DNA from: CAZRCZ01 sp964598765
GTDB taxonomy: Bacteria; Sumerlaeota; Sumerlaeia; MVZB01; JAJFLK01
Assembly: GCA_964598765.1 (NCBI GenBank)
Contig: CAZRCZ010000002.1
Coordinates: 124,001 to 188,000 of the forward strand
Direction of reading: 5' to 3'
Length of the DNA stretch: 64,000 nt
Below, one piece after another: positions 25,997-34,771 of the stretch (positions are counted from its first letter, which is position 1; each line of letters opens with the position of its first letter). Below the pieces are notes generated by a model. That model was not told the DNA's origin. It did no database searches and was given only the letters and a program-made list of their open reading frames with translations. The position numbers and the translations under genes are program-made.

Positions 25997-27079
25997 ATGA
26001 GCAAACCGGACCTAGATCGTCCGATGAGAATTGCCGTTGTCGGCTTGGGCAAAATGGGGATCATGCACGCCTCGATGATTCAGGCGATCCCCGGGGCCGA
26101 AGTCGCCGGATTGGCGGATCAGCATGCGGCATTGGGGCGACAAGTCCAGACGATGCTCGGCAAGCCTGTTCCCTACTTTGCCACCGTCGAGGAATGTCTC
26201 GAAAAGGCCAAGCCCGACGGCGTGATCGTCAGCACGCCGCAATTCACGCATCGCGCCGTGGCGGAAACCTGCCTTCGCGCCGGCGTCGCAGTCCTTTGCG
26301 AAAAACCGCTCGCGCACACGCTCACGGACGCGAAGGCGATGACGGAGCTGGCGCGAAGTCGTCCCGAAATTCCGGCAGGCGTTGGCTTCATGCTTGGCCA
26401 TCATCCCCTTTTCGCCGAAGCGGCGCGAATCATCCGCGAGGGAATTTTGGGCGACGTCAAATCCGCGCGCGGCGTTTGCCGGCTCAGCCAAGTCTTCAGC
26501 CGTTCCGAGGGGTGGACTTTTACAAAGGATAAAGCGGGAGGGGGCGTGGTCATTAATTCCGGCTCGCATCTTCTTTTCGCGTTCGATCAAATCATGGGTT
26601 CAGCCGAGGGGGTCATCGCGCGCGGCTCGCCGATTCACAATAAAGTCGAAGACACGTTTTCGGCTTTGGTGGATTTCAAAAACGGCGCGTGGGGAACGCT
26701 GGAAATTTCTTGGAGCGCGCCCGGCTACGAGTTTCAAACCCACGACATTCGCGTCGAAGGGACCAACGGTACGCTCGAAGTCGGCAATCAGGTTTTGCGT
26801 GTTTGGCTGATCGCCGCTCGGAGCGGTTATGAAAAAGAGTGGACGGAGAAAAAGCGGAGTGAAACCGAGCCGAAAGCGGCTTTCTCCCTCAGCCCCGACT
26901 ACTGCGGCGACGAATTTTATCTCGAGGATTTGGATTTCGTCGCGGCCTGCCGGGAAAAGCGGCAACCTAAAATCGGTTGGCAAAGGGGATTGGAGATTCA
27001 GGAATTTCTTGACGCGCTTTATCGCTCGATGACGAGCGGCGATTACGTCGCGCTTTCAAAAGCATCCAGCGCCGCCTGA
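25997..27079 (+). CDS. Gfo/Idh/MocA family NAD(P)-dependent oxidoreductase
   Basis: 360 residues. The Rossmann motif RIAVVGLGKMGIMHASMI near the N-terminus and the CEKPLAHTLTDAKAM block are diagnostic. The C-terminal alpha/beta substrate domain has GGGVVINSGSHLLFAFDQIMG with the conserved His. Members oxidise or epimerise sugars, often amino sugars of surface glycans, and this one sits next to a glycosyltransferase gene. The last 37 bases overlap the end of that convergent gene. Confidence 0.88.
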   Translation: MSKPDLDRPMRIAVVGLGKMGIMHASMIQAIPGAEVAGLADQHAALGRQVQTMLGKPVPYFATVEECLEKAKPDGVIVSTPQFTHRAVAETCLRAGVAVLCEKPLAHTLTDAKAMTELARSRPEIPAGVGFMLGHHPLFAEAARIIREGILGDVKSARGVCRLSQVFSRSEGWTFTKDKAGGGVVINSGSHLLFAFDQIMGSAEGVIARGSPIHNKVEDTFSALVDFKNGAWGTLEISWSAPGYEFQTHDIRVEGTNGTLEVGNQVLRVWLIAARSGYEKEWTEKKRSETEPKAAFSLSPDYCGDEFYLEDLDFVAACREKRQPKIGWQRGLEIQEFLDALYRSMTSGDYVALSKASSAA

Positions 27080-28320
27080 CTGATCGCCGCCTTGGATAAA
27101 ATCGCCTCGAAAAGTTTTTCATACCGCAACGCTTGCAGTTCCAGCGCGTATTCCTTTTCCGCCTGCGCCCGGCATCGCTTGGCGTATTCCGGCCAATGAT
27201 TCCTTGCGAACAAAGCTTGCTCCAACGCTTCGGCCAACGCTTCCGGCGTTTCATCGCGCGCAAGCCACCCGCTTGAATCAGGGCGAATCATTTCCGGCAC
27301 GCCGCCGACCGGCAATCCGACCGCCGGCACGCCGCACGCCAAAGCCTCCATCACCACAAGCGGTTGATTGTCGGCGTGAGCGGGATGGATGAGCAGGTCC
27401 GAGGCGTTGTAGATTCGGGAAAGGTCCGAATCGCCGCTGACGCTCCCCAAGGTCATGACCTCGATCCAAGAGGGGAGCGAAATTTCCGACCCGCGCCCCA
27501 TGAGAATCAATCGGAGCGGTTGGGAGCGCAGAAGTTTGAGCGCGGCAACGAGCGTGTGCAATCCCTTGCGCGGGGTTTCAAACGTCGCCGCCGCCGCGAG
27601 CAAATTCGGTTTGTCGTCGTCGGGGATTCGCACGGCGCGCCGGGCTTCGGATTTGCCGATCGGATGAAAGAGTTTCAAATCCAAACCGTAAGGGACCTGA
27701 AAGGGAAGCATTTGCCCTTGCGTCCCCTTTCGTGCTTCATTCACCAACCACCGGGAAGGACAAACCATCGTCAGATTGGGATGTTGCGCGAAAAGTCGCT
27801 TTCGACGTTGGTGCGCGGGATGTATCGCCCGCGCCGGAAGCGTGGGATACGCTCCGAGTTGCGGACACTCCCGATCACAGGCGGTTTCAAATTTCCGGCA
27901 ATCGAACGAATAGGCGCAACTCCCCGTGAACGGCCACATATCGTGAAGTGTCCAGACCACAGGCGCATGACACAGACATACCTCCACGACCTCAATGTCC
28001 CAATGTGCCCCGTGGAGATTGTGCAGATTGATAACGTCGGGGTGGATCTCTTGCAGAGTTCGGCGGAAGACTTCGATCCATCGGGCCTGCGTGAATCGCC
28101 GCCACGATTCGATCTTGATGACTTCCGAAAGTCGTCCGAGCCATTGCGGTCGGAAAGCCATCGGATAAGATGCGTCGGCGGATTCAGGAAGCGGCATGGA
28201 TTGCCAGCCGTGCAATCGCCCAACAATAATTCTCCGCCGTCGTAATCCGACGCACAGCCGCGTCGCGGCGATTCCCGCCCCGCCGGAGGATCCCTCGTCG
28301 GTGACGACCGCGATTTTCAA
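27043..28320 (-). CDS. Family 4 glycosyltransferase
   Basis: 425 residues with GT-B architecture: an N-terminal acceptor domain starting KIAVVTDEGSSGGAGIAATRL, the conserved VVWTLHDMWPFTGSCAY seen in polysaccharide GT4 enzymes, and a C-terminal donor domain with PLVVMEALACGVPAVGLPVGGVPEMI (EX7E-like). The GSCAYSFDCRKFETACDRECPQL segment is cysteine-rich, as in the WcaC/'glycosyltransferase, group 1' subset. Likely adds sugar to a surface glycan together with the neighbouring oxidoreductase. Its 3' end overlaps that gene by 37 bases in convergent orientation. Confidence 0.85.
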   Translation of the reverse strand: MKIAVVTDEGSSGGAGIAATRLCVGLRRRRIIVGRLHGWQSMPLPESADASYPMAFRPQWLGRLSEVIKIESWRRFTQARWIEVFRRTLQEIHPDVINLHNLHGAHWDIEVVEVCLCHAPVVWTLHDMWPFTGSCAYSFDCRKFETACDRECPQLGAYPTLPARAIHPAHQRRKRLFAQHPNLTMVCPSRWLVNEARKGTQGQMLPFQVPYGLDLKLFHPIGKSEARRAVRIPDDDKPNLLAAAATFETPRKGLHTLVAALKLLRSQPLRLILMGRGSEISLPSWIEVMTLGSVSGDSDLSRIYNASDLLIHPAHADNQPLVVMEALACGVPAVGLPVGGVPEMIRPDSSGWLARDETPEALAEALEQALFARNHWPEYAKRCRAQAEKEYALELQALRYEKLFEAILSKAAISQAALDAFESAT

Positions 28321-28430
28321 ATCCTGCTCCCGATGCCGCTTGACCGCGAACTAAACTTCAATTCGGTGAAAGAAGAAAATAAAACTCACAGGACCAAAGA
28401 AGCAATGACGCATGGAGGATGGGACGTTCT

Positions 28431-28457
28431 CTTTGCGTCTTGGCGTCTTTGCGTTGG
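28431..28457. repeat. Half copy of the CTTGGCGTCTTTGCG repeat family
   Basis: CTTTGCGTCTTGGCGTCTTTGCG abuts the stop codon of the thiolase gene. The opposite arm upstream (about 28385-28425) is strongly degenerate. Confidence 0.65.
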
Positions 28458-29696
28458 TCAAACTCCCACGACGAAACTCACGCTGGTCGTGCCGCTTCCG
28501 CCGATGTTGAGCGTGGCGAAGTTTTTGGCTCCTTCGACCTGATAATCCGCCGCCGCGCCGGTGACTTGGCGGAACGCGTCGAGACATTGGCGGACGCCCG
28601 TCGCACCGACGGGATGCCCCGCGCCGATCAGCCCGCCGCTGGGATTGATCGGATGCTCGCCGCCGATTTCCAATTCCCCTTCCTCGATGGCCTTCCAGCT
28701 TTCGCCCGGTTTGGTGATGCCGAAGTGATCCACGGCCATGTATTCCGACGTGGTGAAGCAATCGTGGGTTTCGATGCCGTCAACGCCGTTCACGTCGGCG
28801 ATTCCCGCGCGACGGAAAGCGTCCATAACCGTTTGACGGACGTGCGGGAGGACGTATTCATTCTTTGCGCTCTCGGAGACCTTGTCCTCGAACATCAGCG
28901 GCGCGGTGTGATGACCCCATCCCTTGATTCGGGGAAGAGACTCCAACGCGATGCCGCGACGCTTGGCGTATGACTCGGCGAACTTGCGCGAGGCAAGAAA
29001 GAGAGCCACCGCCCCGTCGGTCACCTGCGAGCAATCCGAGACGCGGATGCGCCCGCCGATCACCGGATTGTCGTCGCTCTTGCCCAAGGCGTGTTTCTTG
29101 TTCATATACCACGTTCGGGTCTGTGCGTTGGGGTTGAGTTTGGCGTTGCCGTAGTTGAGAGCCGAGATCGCGGCGAGGTGTTCGTCCTTCAAGCCGTAAC
29201 GCTTGTCGTATTCATCGCCGAGTTTGCCGAAGAGTTTGGGGAACGGAAATTCGATTCCCTTGGCCTCGCGCTCATACCACGCGGCGGTTCCGAGGTAATC
29301 GCCCCCTTCGGTCGAGCCGACGGTCTTCATCTGCTCGATGCCGACGACGCAGGCGAGGTTGTAGCGTTCCGCCTCGATCTCCGCCGACGCGGCCAGAATC
29401 GCGATGCTTCCCGACGCGCAAGCCGCCTCCTGGCGGCTCGTGGGCAGACCGCGGAAAACGGGATCAACCTCGACGAAAAACGCGCCGAGATGCCCCTGTT
29501 TGCAATAAAGCTCGGCGGCGAAATTGCCGACGTGCGCGACCTCGATCTCCTTGGGATCAATCGCCGTCGCTTCCAATCCGCTCAGCACCGCCTCGCGCAT
29601 GAGCGCGGCGAAATGCTTGTTCTCCTTGGTCCAGTTGCGGGCGAAATCGGTCTGAAATCCGCCGAGGATGTAAACTTCATGCGGCGCGTTCATCAT
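28458..29696 (-). CDS. Thiolase family protein (acetyl-CoA acetyltransferase-like)
   Basis: 412 residues. The acylated cysteine lies in RQEAACASGSIAILAA; the C-terminal catalytic blocks are ETHDCFTTSEY, NPSGGLIGAGHPVGATGVRQ and LNIGGSGTTSVSF. The protein is of the SCP-x/thiolase-like group rather than classical FadA. It should cleave or form beta-ketoacyl-CoA in fatty acid metabolism. It lies on the same strand as the 3-hydroxyacyl-CoA dehydrogenase gene, separated only by the MNT gene and a short remnant. The family regulator at 31771 faces this operon. Confidence 0.88.
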   Translation of the reverse strand: MMNAPHEVYILGGFQTDFARNWTKENKHFAALMREAVLSGLEATAIDPKEIEVAHVGNFAAELYCKQGHLGAFFVEVDPVFRGLPTSRQEAACASGSIAILAASAEIEAERYNLACVVGIEQMKTVGSTEGGDYLGTAAWYEREAKGIEFPFPKLFGKLGDEYDKRYGLKDEHLAAISALNYGNAKLNPNAQTRTWYMNKKHALGKSDDNPVIGGRIRVSDCSQVTDGAVALFLASRKFAESYAKRRGIALESLPRIKGWGHHTAPLMFEDKVSESAKNEYVLPHVRQTVMDAFRRAGIADVNGVDGIETHDCFTTSEYMAVDHFGITKPGESWKAIEEGELEIGGEHPINPSGGLIGAGHPVGATGVRQCLDAFRQVTGAAADYQVEGAKNFATLNIGGSGTTSVSFVVGV

Positions 29697-29709
29697 CTTA
29701 TCTCTCCTT

Positions 29710-29799
29710 TCAATCCAGATATCCTTTTTCTTTCAAGAATCTTTGCACTTCTGCGATGAACCCTTTCGATTGATCCAAGGCCGCTTCCTCTTCCTTCAC
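29710..29799 (-). pseudogene. Remnant of a HEPN-domain gene (C-terminal tail)
   Basis: A 29-residue frame starts at a GTG (29799) overlapping the MNT stop and reads ..KEEEAALDQSKGFIAEVQRFLKEKGYLD, ending at 29710. MNT genes are normally followed by a HEPN partner of about 130 residues with this kind of last helix. Here only a tail-sized piece remains, so the HEPN toxin-like partner appears deleted. A short unrelated peptide is the alternative. Confidence 0.5.
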
Positions 29800-30116
29800 A
29801 CCGGAATTCCTTCTTCTCGGACGGCCATCATGAAAAGCGATGATCGCTCCGGTCCCTCCTCAATGTCCTTCCGTTCCTTGATCACGGGTTGGACGTAAAT
29901 GTCGTTTTCATACCCCACATCCCAAGCGCAATCTTCGATCACGTCCCGGACCAGAGGCGTCTCTTCGTCAACGGCGATCAAGAGGTCAAGATCGGAATCC
30001 GGTCCGGCGTCGCCCCGCGCGCGGGAGCCGAATACAACGACCTGATGCGTCTGAACCCCGCTTTCGGCCAGCCGGCGTTTCATTTCCAAGGCGATTTTGC
30101 GGTCGGAGTCGGTCAT
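29796..30116 (-). CDS. MNT-type nucleotidyltransferase domain protein
   Basis: 106 residues of the minimal nucleotidyltransferase fold, with the catalytic GSRARGDAGPDSDLDLLI motif at about residues 30-47 and the acidic partner later (YENDIYVQPVI). In MNT-HEPN modules this protein AMPylates and neutralises the HEPN RNase. It ends with the usual ..REEGIPV, but its HEPN neighbour is reduced to a fragment (29710-29799). It is wedged between two fatty-acid genes of the same strand and may be carried along as an orphan. Confidence 0.85.
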   Translation of the reverse strand: MTDSDRKIALEMKRRLAESGVQTHQVVVFGSRARGDAGPDSDLDLLIAVDEETPLVRDVIEDCAWDVGYENDIYVQPVIKERKDIEEGPERSSLFMMAVREEGIPV

Positions 30117-30165
30117 GGAGTCATTCTAGGATCGGAACCGAAGTGAACGCAAACCAAACTCGAAT

Positions 30166-31521
30166 TCACTTCGCCACAAAAAACTTCCCGATGTTCACCC
30201 TCGGATCATGGAAGAACCGTTCCGTTTTCCCCTTCTTCAACGCCTCCGCCAAAACCGCCGGAACCTTCAAACCCGCCTTCTCGATCATTTCCACCGTCGG
30301 GCGCAAACCGATCACATCAACCAGCACGCCCGGCGGCGCCCAGTTGAAGCCGCAACCCATGATGAGGTCAATCCCCGTGATCGTCTCGGTCACTTCCCCG
30401 ACGCGGTTAAAAGCGTAAGCGATGTAGCCCGCGATGACCTTGCGCGCCAGCGCCGCTTCGTCCCCCGGAGCCTTGACGAACAACTCCATCCCGCGCGCGT
30501 ATTCGCCATTGCGATGGTGAAACGCGATCTCCTTGATGAATTTCAGATCGGGAAGTTTCGCCTGCTTCGCCGGAGCGTAATCGCCGGTGTCAATATCGAG
30601 CGCAAGCGGTTGATCCCCCTTCTTGAAAAATCCGCACCCGCTCTTGGCTCCGAGCGTTCCCTTGGCGATCAGTTTTCGCATATAGTCCGAAAGTTTCAAC
30701 ATGTCGCGCGATTCATCCGGCGCATTTTCGTAAATGTTGTCCACGATCGCCTGATGCACGTCCCATCCGACCAGATCAATCGTCGCCAATGGCGACATCG
30801 CCCGCCCGGTATAGGGACCAATCAGTTTGTCCATCAAAACCGGTCCGTGCTTTTCCGCCAGCTGGGCAACTTCGTTCAACACCTTGAATCCGACCCGATT
30901 TCCCGCGAATCCCGGGCGATCCGCCGTGCGTATCATCACTCGCCCAAGCATCTTTGTGCAAAAAACGTCTAGGAAATCCACGATCTCCGGATCGGTTTTC
31001 TTTCCCGCGATGAGTTCCGTTCCGACGATCACGTTGGGGGGATTGAAAAAATGGAGACCAAGGAAATGGTTCTGAAACGATTCGCTCCGGTTCGCCGCGA
31101 GGCCATTGATCGAAAGCCCCGAACTCACCGTCGCAACAATCGAATCGGGACGGCGAAATTTATCCACCCGCGCGAAAATTTCGTTCTTCACGTCGAAGTT
31201 TTCGGCCACCGCCTCAAAAATCAAATCCGCGTCCGCCAACGCTGATTGCAGGTCCTCGTCATATGAGCCGACCGTCACCAACTCGCCGACCGTCGCCGAG
31301 CGGACCATCCGAATCGCCGATTTCAAACCTTGTTGCGCCTTCTCGCGCGTCCGCGCCAAAAAGACGACCTCCAATCCGGCGGAGGTGAAGAGCGCGCCGC
31401 TTCCGTATCCCATGTTGCCGTTGGCTCCCAACACGACCACCCGGCGGATCGTTCGCTTTTTCAAAATGTCTTCACCGGCTTGAGCCTTTTCAGGAGTGTG
31501 ACGCGTCATGGTGGCAGGCAT
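30166..31521 (-). CDS. 3-hydroxyacyl-CoA dehydrogenase
   Basis: 451 residues. The NAD-binding fold begins RRVVVLGANGNMGYGSGALF (GxNGxMG instead of the usual GxGxMG), followed by FEAVAENFDVKNEIF, the LHFFNPP active-site block and RPGFAGNRVGF. The C-terminal helical domain has LVGWDVHQAI and a GxKSGxGFF motif. It oxidises 3-hydroxyacyl-CoA in beta-oxidation; there is no fused enoyl-CoA hydratase. The start may be at 31521 or a few codons later (31509). It heads the minus-strand operon with MNT and thiolase and is divergent from the ScfR/RamB-like regulator. Confidence 0.88.
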   Translation of the reverse strand: MPATMTRHTPEKAQAGEDILKKRTIRRVVVLGANGNMGYGSGALFTSAGLEVVFLARTREKAQQGLKSAIRMVRSATVGELVTVGSYDEDLQSALADADLIFEAVAENFDVKNEIFARVDKFRRPDSIVATVSSGLSINGLAANRSESFQNHFLGLHFFNPPNVIVGTELIAGKKTDPEIVDFLDVFCTKMLGRVMIRTADRPGFAGNRVGFKVLNEVAQLAEKHGPVLMDKLIGPYTGRAMSPLATIDLVGWDVHQAIVDNIYENAPDESRDMLKLSDYMRKLIAKGTLGAKSGCGFFKKGDQPLALDIDTGDYAPAKQAKLPDLKFIKEIAFHHRNGEYARGMELFVKAPGDEAALARKVIAGYIAYAFNRVGEVTETITGIDLIMGCGFNWAPPGVLVDVIGLRPTVEMIEKAGLKVPAVLAEALKKGKTERFFHDPRVNIGKFFVAK

Positions 31522-31574
31522 GGTTTCCCTCCGATTTTTTCCTTGGATTTCCTTGGCGAAAATCTCGATTCCAC

Positions 31575-31697
31575 AAATTTACAAAATTTCCAACCCGTAT
31601 AACGTGGATATTCCTACAAAATTTTATTCTGGATTTCCAGCAAATTCGCTTTGGAGCGCAGAAAAAAATTTACAAATCCTCTCAATAATTTTACAAT
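31575..31697. promoter_or_regulatory. Cluster of four TTACAA motifs in the divergent promoter region
   Basis: AAATTTACAAAATTT (31575-31589), TACAAAATTTT (31615-31625), AAATTTACAAA (31666-31676) and AATTTTACAAT (31687-31697) lie in the 249-base A+T-rich space between the 3-hydroxyacyl-CoA dehydrogenase and the regulator. RamB/ScfR-family proteins bind A/T-rich TTTGCAAA-like boxes, so these are candidate operators. Confidence 0.5.
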
Positions 31698-31721
31698 CAC
31701 GGTTAAGCGTGGGGCGCACTG

Positions 31722-31752
31722 AATATCCGTGTGTATCCGTTCAATCCGTGTC
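31722..31752. repeat. ATCCGTGT tandem-like repeat
   Basis: Three degenerate ATCCGTG units (TATCCGTGTGTATCCGTTCA, then ATCCGTGTCC) just upstream of the regulator's ribosome site. The unit recurs at 45886-45925 in hairpin form. Confidence 0.5.
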
Positions 31753-31770
31753 CTATAAAAGGAAAAAATC

Positions 31771-33297
31771 ATGGCTTCCAAAAATGTAATGGGCTGGTCC
31801 GAGGACTTCGGCTCCAAACTCAAAGCTCTCCGCATCGCCCGCAAAGTCAAACAGATTGATCTGGCCAAATCACTCGGCATTTCCCCCGCTTATCTCAACT
31901 TGATCGAAAACAACAAGCGGCCGATGAACGTGGACGTCCTCGAAAACCTTCTCAACTTCTTCGACATTGACATGCAAGCGTTCATGTCCACCGCCGAGGG
32001 GGTCAAACTCCACAACCGTCTCGACTCGCTTTTGAAAGACCCCTTTTTGCAGGCTCACGCCATCGGACCGGACGAACTCGATCTGCTCGGCCAAAATTCC
32101 TCCCTCTCCAATCTCATCCTCTCGCTTTACGACGGATTCAAAAATTCGCAGGAGCAACTTCACGGTCTCCAGCAACGCCTTTTCAGCGACGAGCAAAACC
32201 GCGAAAGCGAAGGGCAATCGCTCGATAACCTCTATATCCTCGACCGCACCGCATACGACGAAGTGACCGATTTTCTCGAACACCACCACAATTATTTTCC
32301 CGCCATTGAATCCGCCGCCGAGGAACTCTTGCGCGCCGGAGGGGTCGAGGACGGTCGCCGCACGACGATCCTCACGCAAATCCTCAAGAAGCATTTCAAG
32401 ATCGAAGTGATCCGCCGCTCATTCCCTCCCGAAAGCCACCTGCTCCGGCTTTACAACGAAAAAACCCGGCGACTCTACGTTTCCGATTCGTTCGAGCGGC
32501 ATCGGCTCCATTTTCAACTCGCGCATTTTATCGGACTCATGAGCTTCGAGCGGGAGCCGATTGTGGAAGATTTAATCGCCGATTTCGGTTTTACCAAACC
32601 GCACGCCTCCAAACTCGCCAAGGTCAATCTCGCCAATTATTTTGCCGGAGCCTTGCTTCTTCCCTACCCGCAATTCCTCAAATGGGTTCAGGAAACCGCC
32701 TACGACATTCAAACGATGGAGGGGCTTTTCGGGATGCCGTTCGAGCCGATCGCCCATCGCCTTTGCACGCTCGGAAAGCCGGGCGAAAGCGGCATCCCGC
32801 TTCACTTCATCAAGACCGACATCGCGGGCAACATCCGCAAAAAATACTCCGGCACGGGAATCAAAATTGACGACCGGCGCGGCTCATGTCCCAAATGGGC
32901 GGTCCACACCGCGTTTCTCACTCCCTCGATTTTGCGGCGTCAATACAGCATCATGCCCGACGGCGAGCAATATCTTTGCGTCGCGCTGGCGTCGGTCCAG
33001 AGCGAAACCGGAAACTTCGCCGTCAACAACGCGATCTCGGTCGGCGTCGGTTGCAGAGTCGAGGACGCCCCCAGCATGGCCTATTCGCGCGGACTCCGCT
33101 TTGAAAATCCCGAACGCGACGGCGTCACGGTCGGAATCACTTGCAGACTTTGCGACCGTGCCGACTGCACCCAACGCGCCTTGCCGTCGTTCAAGATGGA
33201 AACCGAAATCAATACGATCAACCGGAAGGAAAACATCCTCGCCCCCGTCCAGACCGGCGATTTGCTTCTCGTCGCTGAGGATGGGAAACGGAAATAA
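31771..33297 (+). CDS. XRE-family regulator of the ScfR/RamB type (short-chain fatty acyl regulator)
   Basis: 508 residues. An N-terminal helix-turn-helix (about residues 14-70, LKALRIARKVKQIDLAKSLGISPAYLNLIE) is followed by an IrrE/ImmA-like middle region with a degenerate HFQLAHFIG motif (no HExxH) and a C-terminal DUF2083 domain with conserved cysteines (..GSCPKW.., ..CRLCDRADCTQRALPSF). RamB and ScfR control acetate, propionate and glyoxylate genes. Divergence from the 3-hydroxyacyl-CoA dehydrogenase/thiolase operon suggests it controls them. AAAGGAAAAA just before the ATG serves as ribosome site. Confidence 0.85.
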   Translation: MASKNVMGWSEDFGSKLKALRIARKVKQIDLAKSLGISPAYLNLIENNKRPMNVDVLENLLNFFDIDMQAFMSTAEGVKLHNRLDSLLKDPFLQAHAIGPDELDLLGQNSSLSNLILSLYDGFKNSQEQLHGLQQRLFSDEQNRESEGQSLDNLYILDRTAYDEVTDFLEHHHNYFPAIESAAEELLRAGGVEDGRRTTILTQILKKHFKIEVIRRSFPPESHLLRLYNEKTRRLYVSDSFERHRLHFQLAHFIGLMSFEREPIVEDLIADFGFTKPHASKLAKVNLANYFAGALLLPYPQFLKWVQETAYDIQTMEGLFGMPFEPIAHRLCTLGKPGESGIPLHFIKTDIAGNIRKKYSGTGIKIDDRRGSCPKWAVHTAFLTPSILRRQYSIMPDGEQYLCVALASVQSETGNFAVNNAISVGVGCRVEDAPSMAYSRGLRFENPERDGVTVGITCRLCDRADCTQRALPSFKMETEINTINRKENILAPVQTGDLLLVAEDGKRK

Positions 33298-33354
33298 AGA
33301 ATTTTTCGCGCTCGTTCACGGTCGTCGCGGGCAACGGAAGAAGGAAAAACGATT

Positions 33355-33573
33355 CTAAACTTCCTGCATGGGCCGAACTCGCGCTTCGGGAAGCGGACGA
33401 CCTTCGGATTGAAAATGCAGAATCACTTCCCCAACCGTCTCGCAAAGCTCCCGATAGAGCGCCACGGGATCGTCGCCATGAATGCCGGTAATCAAATCAG
33501 GACACTTTCCCAGATAGGCGCCATCCTCTTCGCTCCATTCGACCCATTTGTGGTATTTGTCCGTTTGCGTCAT
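33355..33573 (-). CDS. hicB: HicB-like antitoxin
   Basis: 72 residues with the HicB half-RNase-H pattern: VEWSEEDGAYLGKCPDLITGIHGDDPVALYRELCETVGEVI. It has no C-terminal DNA-binding domain, so it is a short HicB. HicB proteins bind and inactivate HicA. Its ATG overlaps the hicA stop by four bases (ATGA), the standard toxin-first order. The module is beside the fatty-acid regulator without evident connection. Confidence 0.85.
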   Translation of the reverse strand: MTQTDKYHKWVEWSEEDGAYLGKCPDLITGIHGDDPVALYRELCETVGEVILHFQSEGRPLPEARVRPMQEV

Positions 33574-33770
33574 TCCTGAGTCTCCTCGATCGCTCGACGA
33601 ATCTGTTTTTCTTGATAAGGTTTGGCATCGTGCCCCGCTTGACCGCTGAGAGTGACCGCGCCATGGAAGTCCTTATGAACGAATTTTCGATGCGACCCCT
33701 TTCCGCCCGAAATTTCCGCAAAACCTGCCTTCAAAAGATCCGCTATCAGCTCACGAACTTTCCTCGGCAT
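33570..33770 (-). CDS. hicA: HicA-like mRNA interferase toxin
   Basis: 66 residues of the double-stranded-RNA-binding-like HicA fold: LIADLLKAGFAEISGGKGSHRKFVH with the catalytic histidine, then VTLSGQAGHDAKPYQEKQIRRAIEE. HicA cleaves mRNA when free of HicB. AGGA about nine bases before the ATG is a fair ribosome site. The pair looks intact. Confidence 0.88.
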   Translation of the reverse strand: MPRKVRELIADLLKAGFAEISGGKGSHRKFVHKDFHGAVTLSGQAGHDAKPYQEKQIRRAIEETQE

Positions 33771-33783
33771 CGCTTAAATCCTA

Positions 33784-34758
33784 TCATGGAGCGCTTCCGC
33801 GGAGCAAGCCCAGCACCGCCCAGAGCGCGCCGGCGGTGGTGATCGGGGTGATGTCCTTGGACTTCGCGCGGGAGATCATTGGCCATGAGCCATCGGCGGT
33901 TTGGGCGCGGATCAGGTATGCAACGCCGCGCGTCATCGCCGGATCGTCCGGCTTGACCCCCGCGCGGGCCAGAACGTAAAGCGTCTGCCCCGTCGCGTAG
34001 GCATCGCTCGTCATGTCGGGAGTCTGGCTCCATCCGCCGTCGGGGTTTTGATCGGCCTTGATCGCGGAGAGAACGGGATTCAATTCCTCCGGCGGTTTTT
34101 CCTCGGCGAGGCTCATCAACACCCGGAAATTGCGCGCCTGCCGCGATTTTTCGTCGTGATTAGCCGCAAGCCAATCCGCCGCCTTCTTGAGGCAGACGGT
34201 CGTGGTCGTCGAAGTGTCCCCCGATTGCAGAAGCGCGATGCGGGAGAGAATGGCGATGTCTTCCGGGGGACCGCCGAGCGGCTCGCGCTGGTCCAGCGGC
34301 TTTCCCCACGATCCGTCGGCCTTTTGTTTGTGCGCGATGTTGCGGATCATCGCCATTTGGGTTTGGGGAGGAAGAAGGTCCCGCGCGGTCTCGGCGCAGA
34401 GCGGAAGATAAACGGCGTTGAGATTGATGCCGTCACGAGGGGGAGGCTCGTCCGAGGCGACGTTCTTTTCCGCGGTCGCGCAGGCCCACGCGGCGATTTC
34501 CTTGAGGGCGGCTTCGTCCACGCGATACCCCCGCACCTTGGCTTCGTTGAATGACCAGACCATCGTGATCGCGTGATGACACGCCCCGCATCCCTTGCTT
34601 CCCTTCCAGCGGTAGGCTTCCTTCTGGAGATATTGCAACCCGCGCTCGACGGCGGGATGAACCGAATCGGCGGGCGCGTCTCCGGCGAGGGAAACGGCGT
34701 TGAGCGCCGCAAGCGCAAAAAGGATAAAGAGCCAAGGGCGAAAGGGGATTAGAACCAT
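33784..34758 (-). CDS. Secreted prenyltransferase/squalene-cyclase-fold protein with a CxxCH motif
   Basis: 324 residues. A signal peptide (LFILFALAALNAVSLAGD) is followed by alpha/alpha-toroid repeats (QKADGSWGKP, QNPDGGWSQTPD, QTADGSWPM) as in squalene-hopene cyclase and prenyltransferase beta subunits. The cyclase DXDD acid motif is not seen, so enzymatic cyclisation is unlikely. A CGACHH motif near residue 56 could bind heme c or metal. Proteins of this kind are common in Planctomycetes without known function. A purine-rich GGGAGGA lies rather far (about 14 bases) from the ATG; another start is possible. Confidence 0.7.
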   Translation of the reverse strand: MVLIPFRPWLFILFALAALNAVSLAGDAPADSVHPAVERGLQYLQKEAYRWKGSKGCGACHHAITMVWSFNEAKVRGYRVDEAALKEIAAWACATAEKNVASDEPPPRDGINLNAVYLPLCAETARDLLPPQTQMAMIRNIAHKQKADGSWGKPLDQREPLGGPPEDIAILSRIALLQSGDTSTTTTVCLKKAADWLAANHDEKSRQARNFRVLMSLAEEKPPEELNPVLSAIKADQNPDGGWSQTPDMTSDAYATGQTLYVLARAGVKPDDPAMTRGVAYLIRAQTADGSWPMISRAKSKDITPITTAGALWAVLGLLRGSAP

Positions 34759-34771
34759 GGCTCATTTTCAT

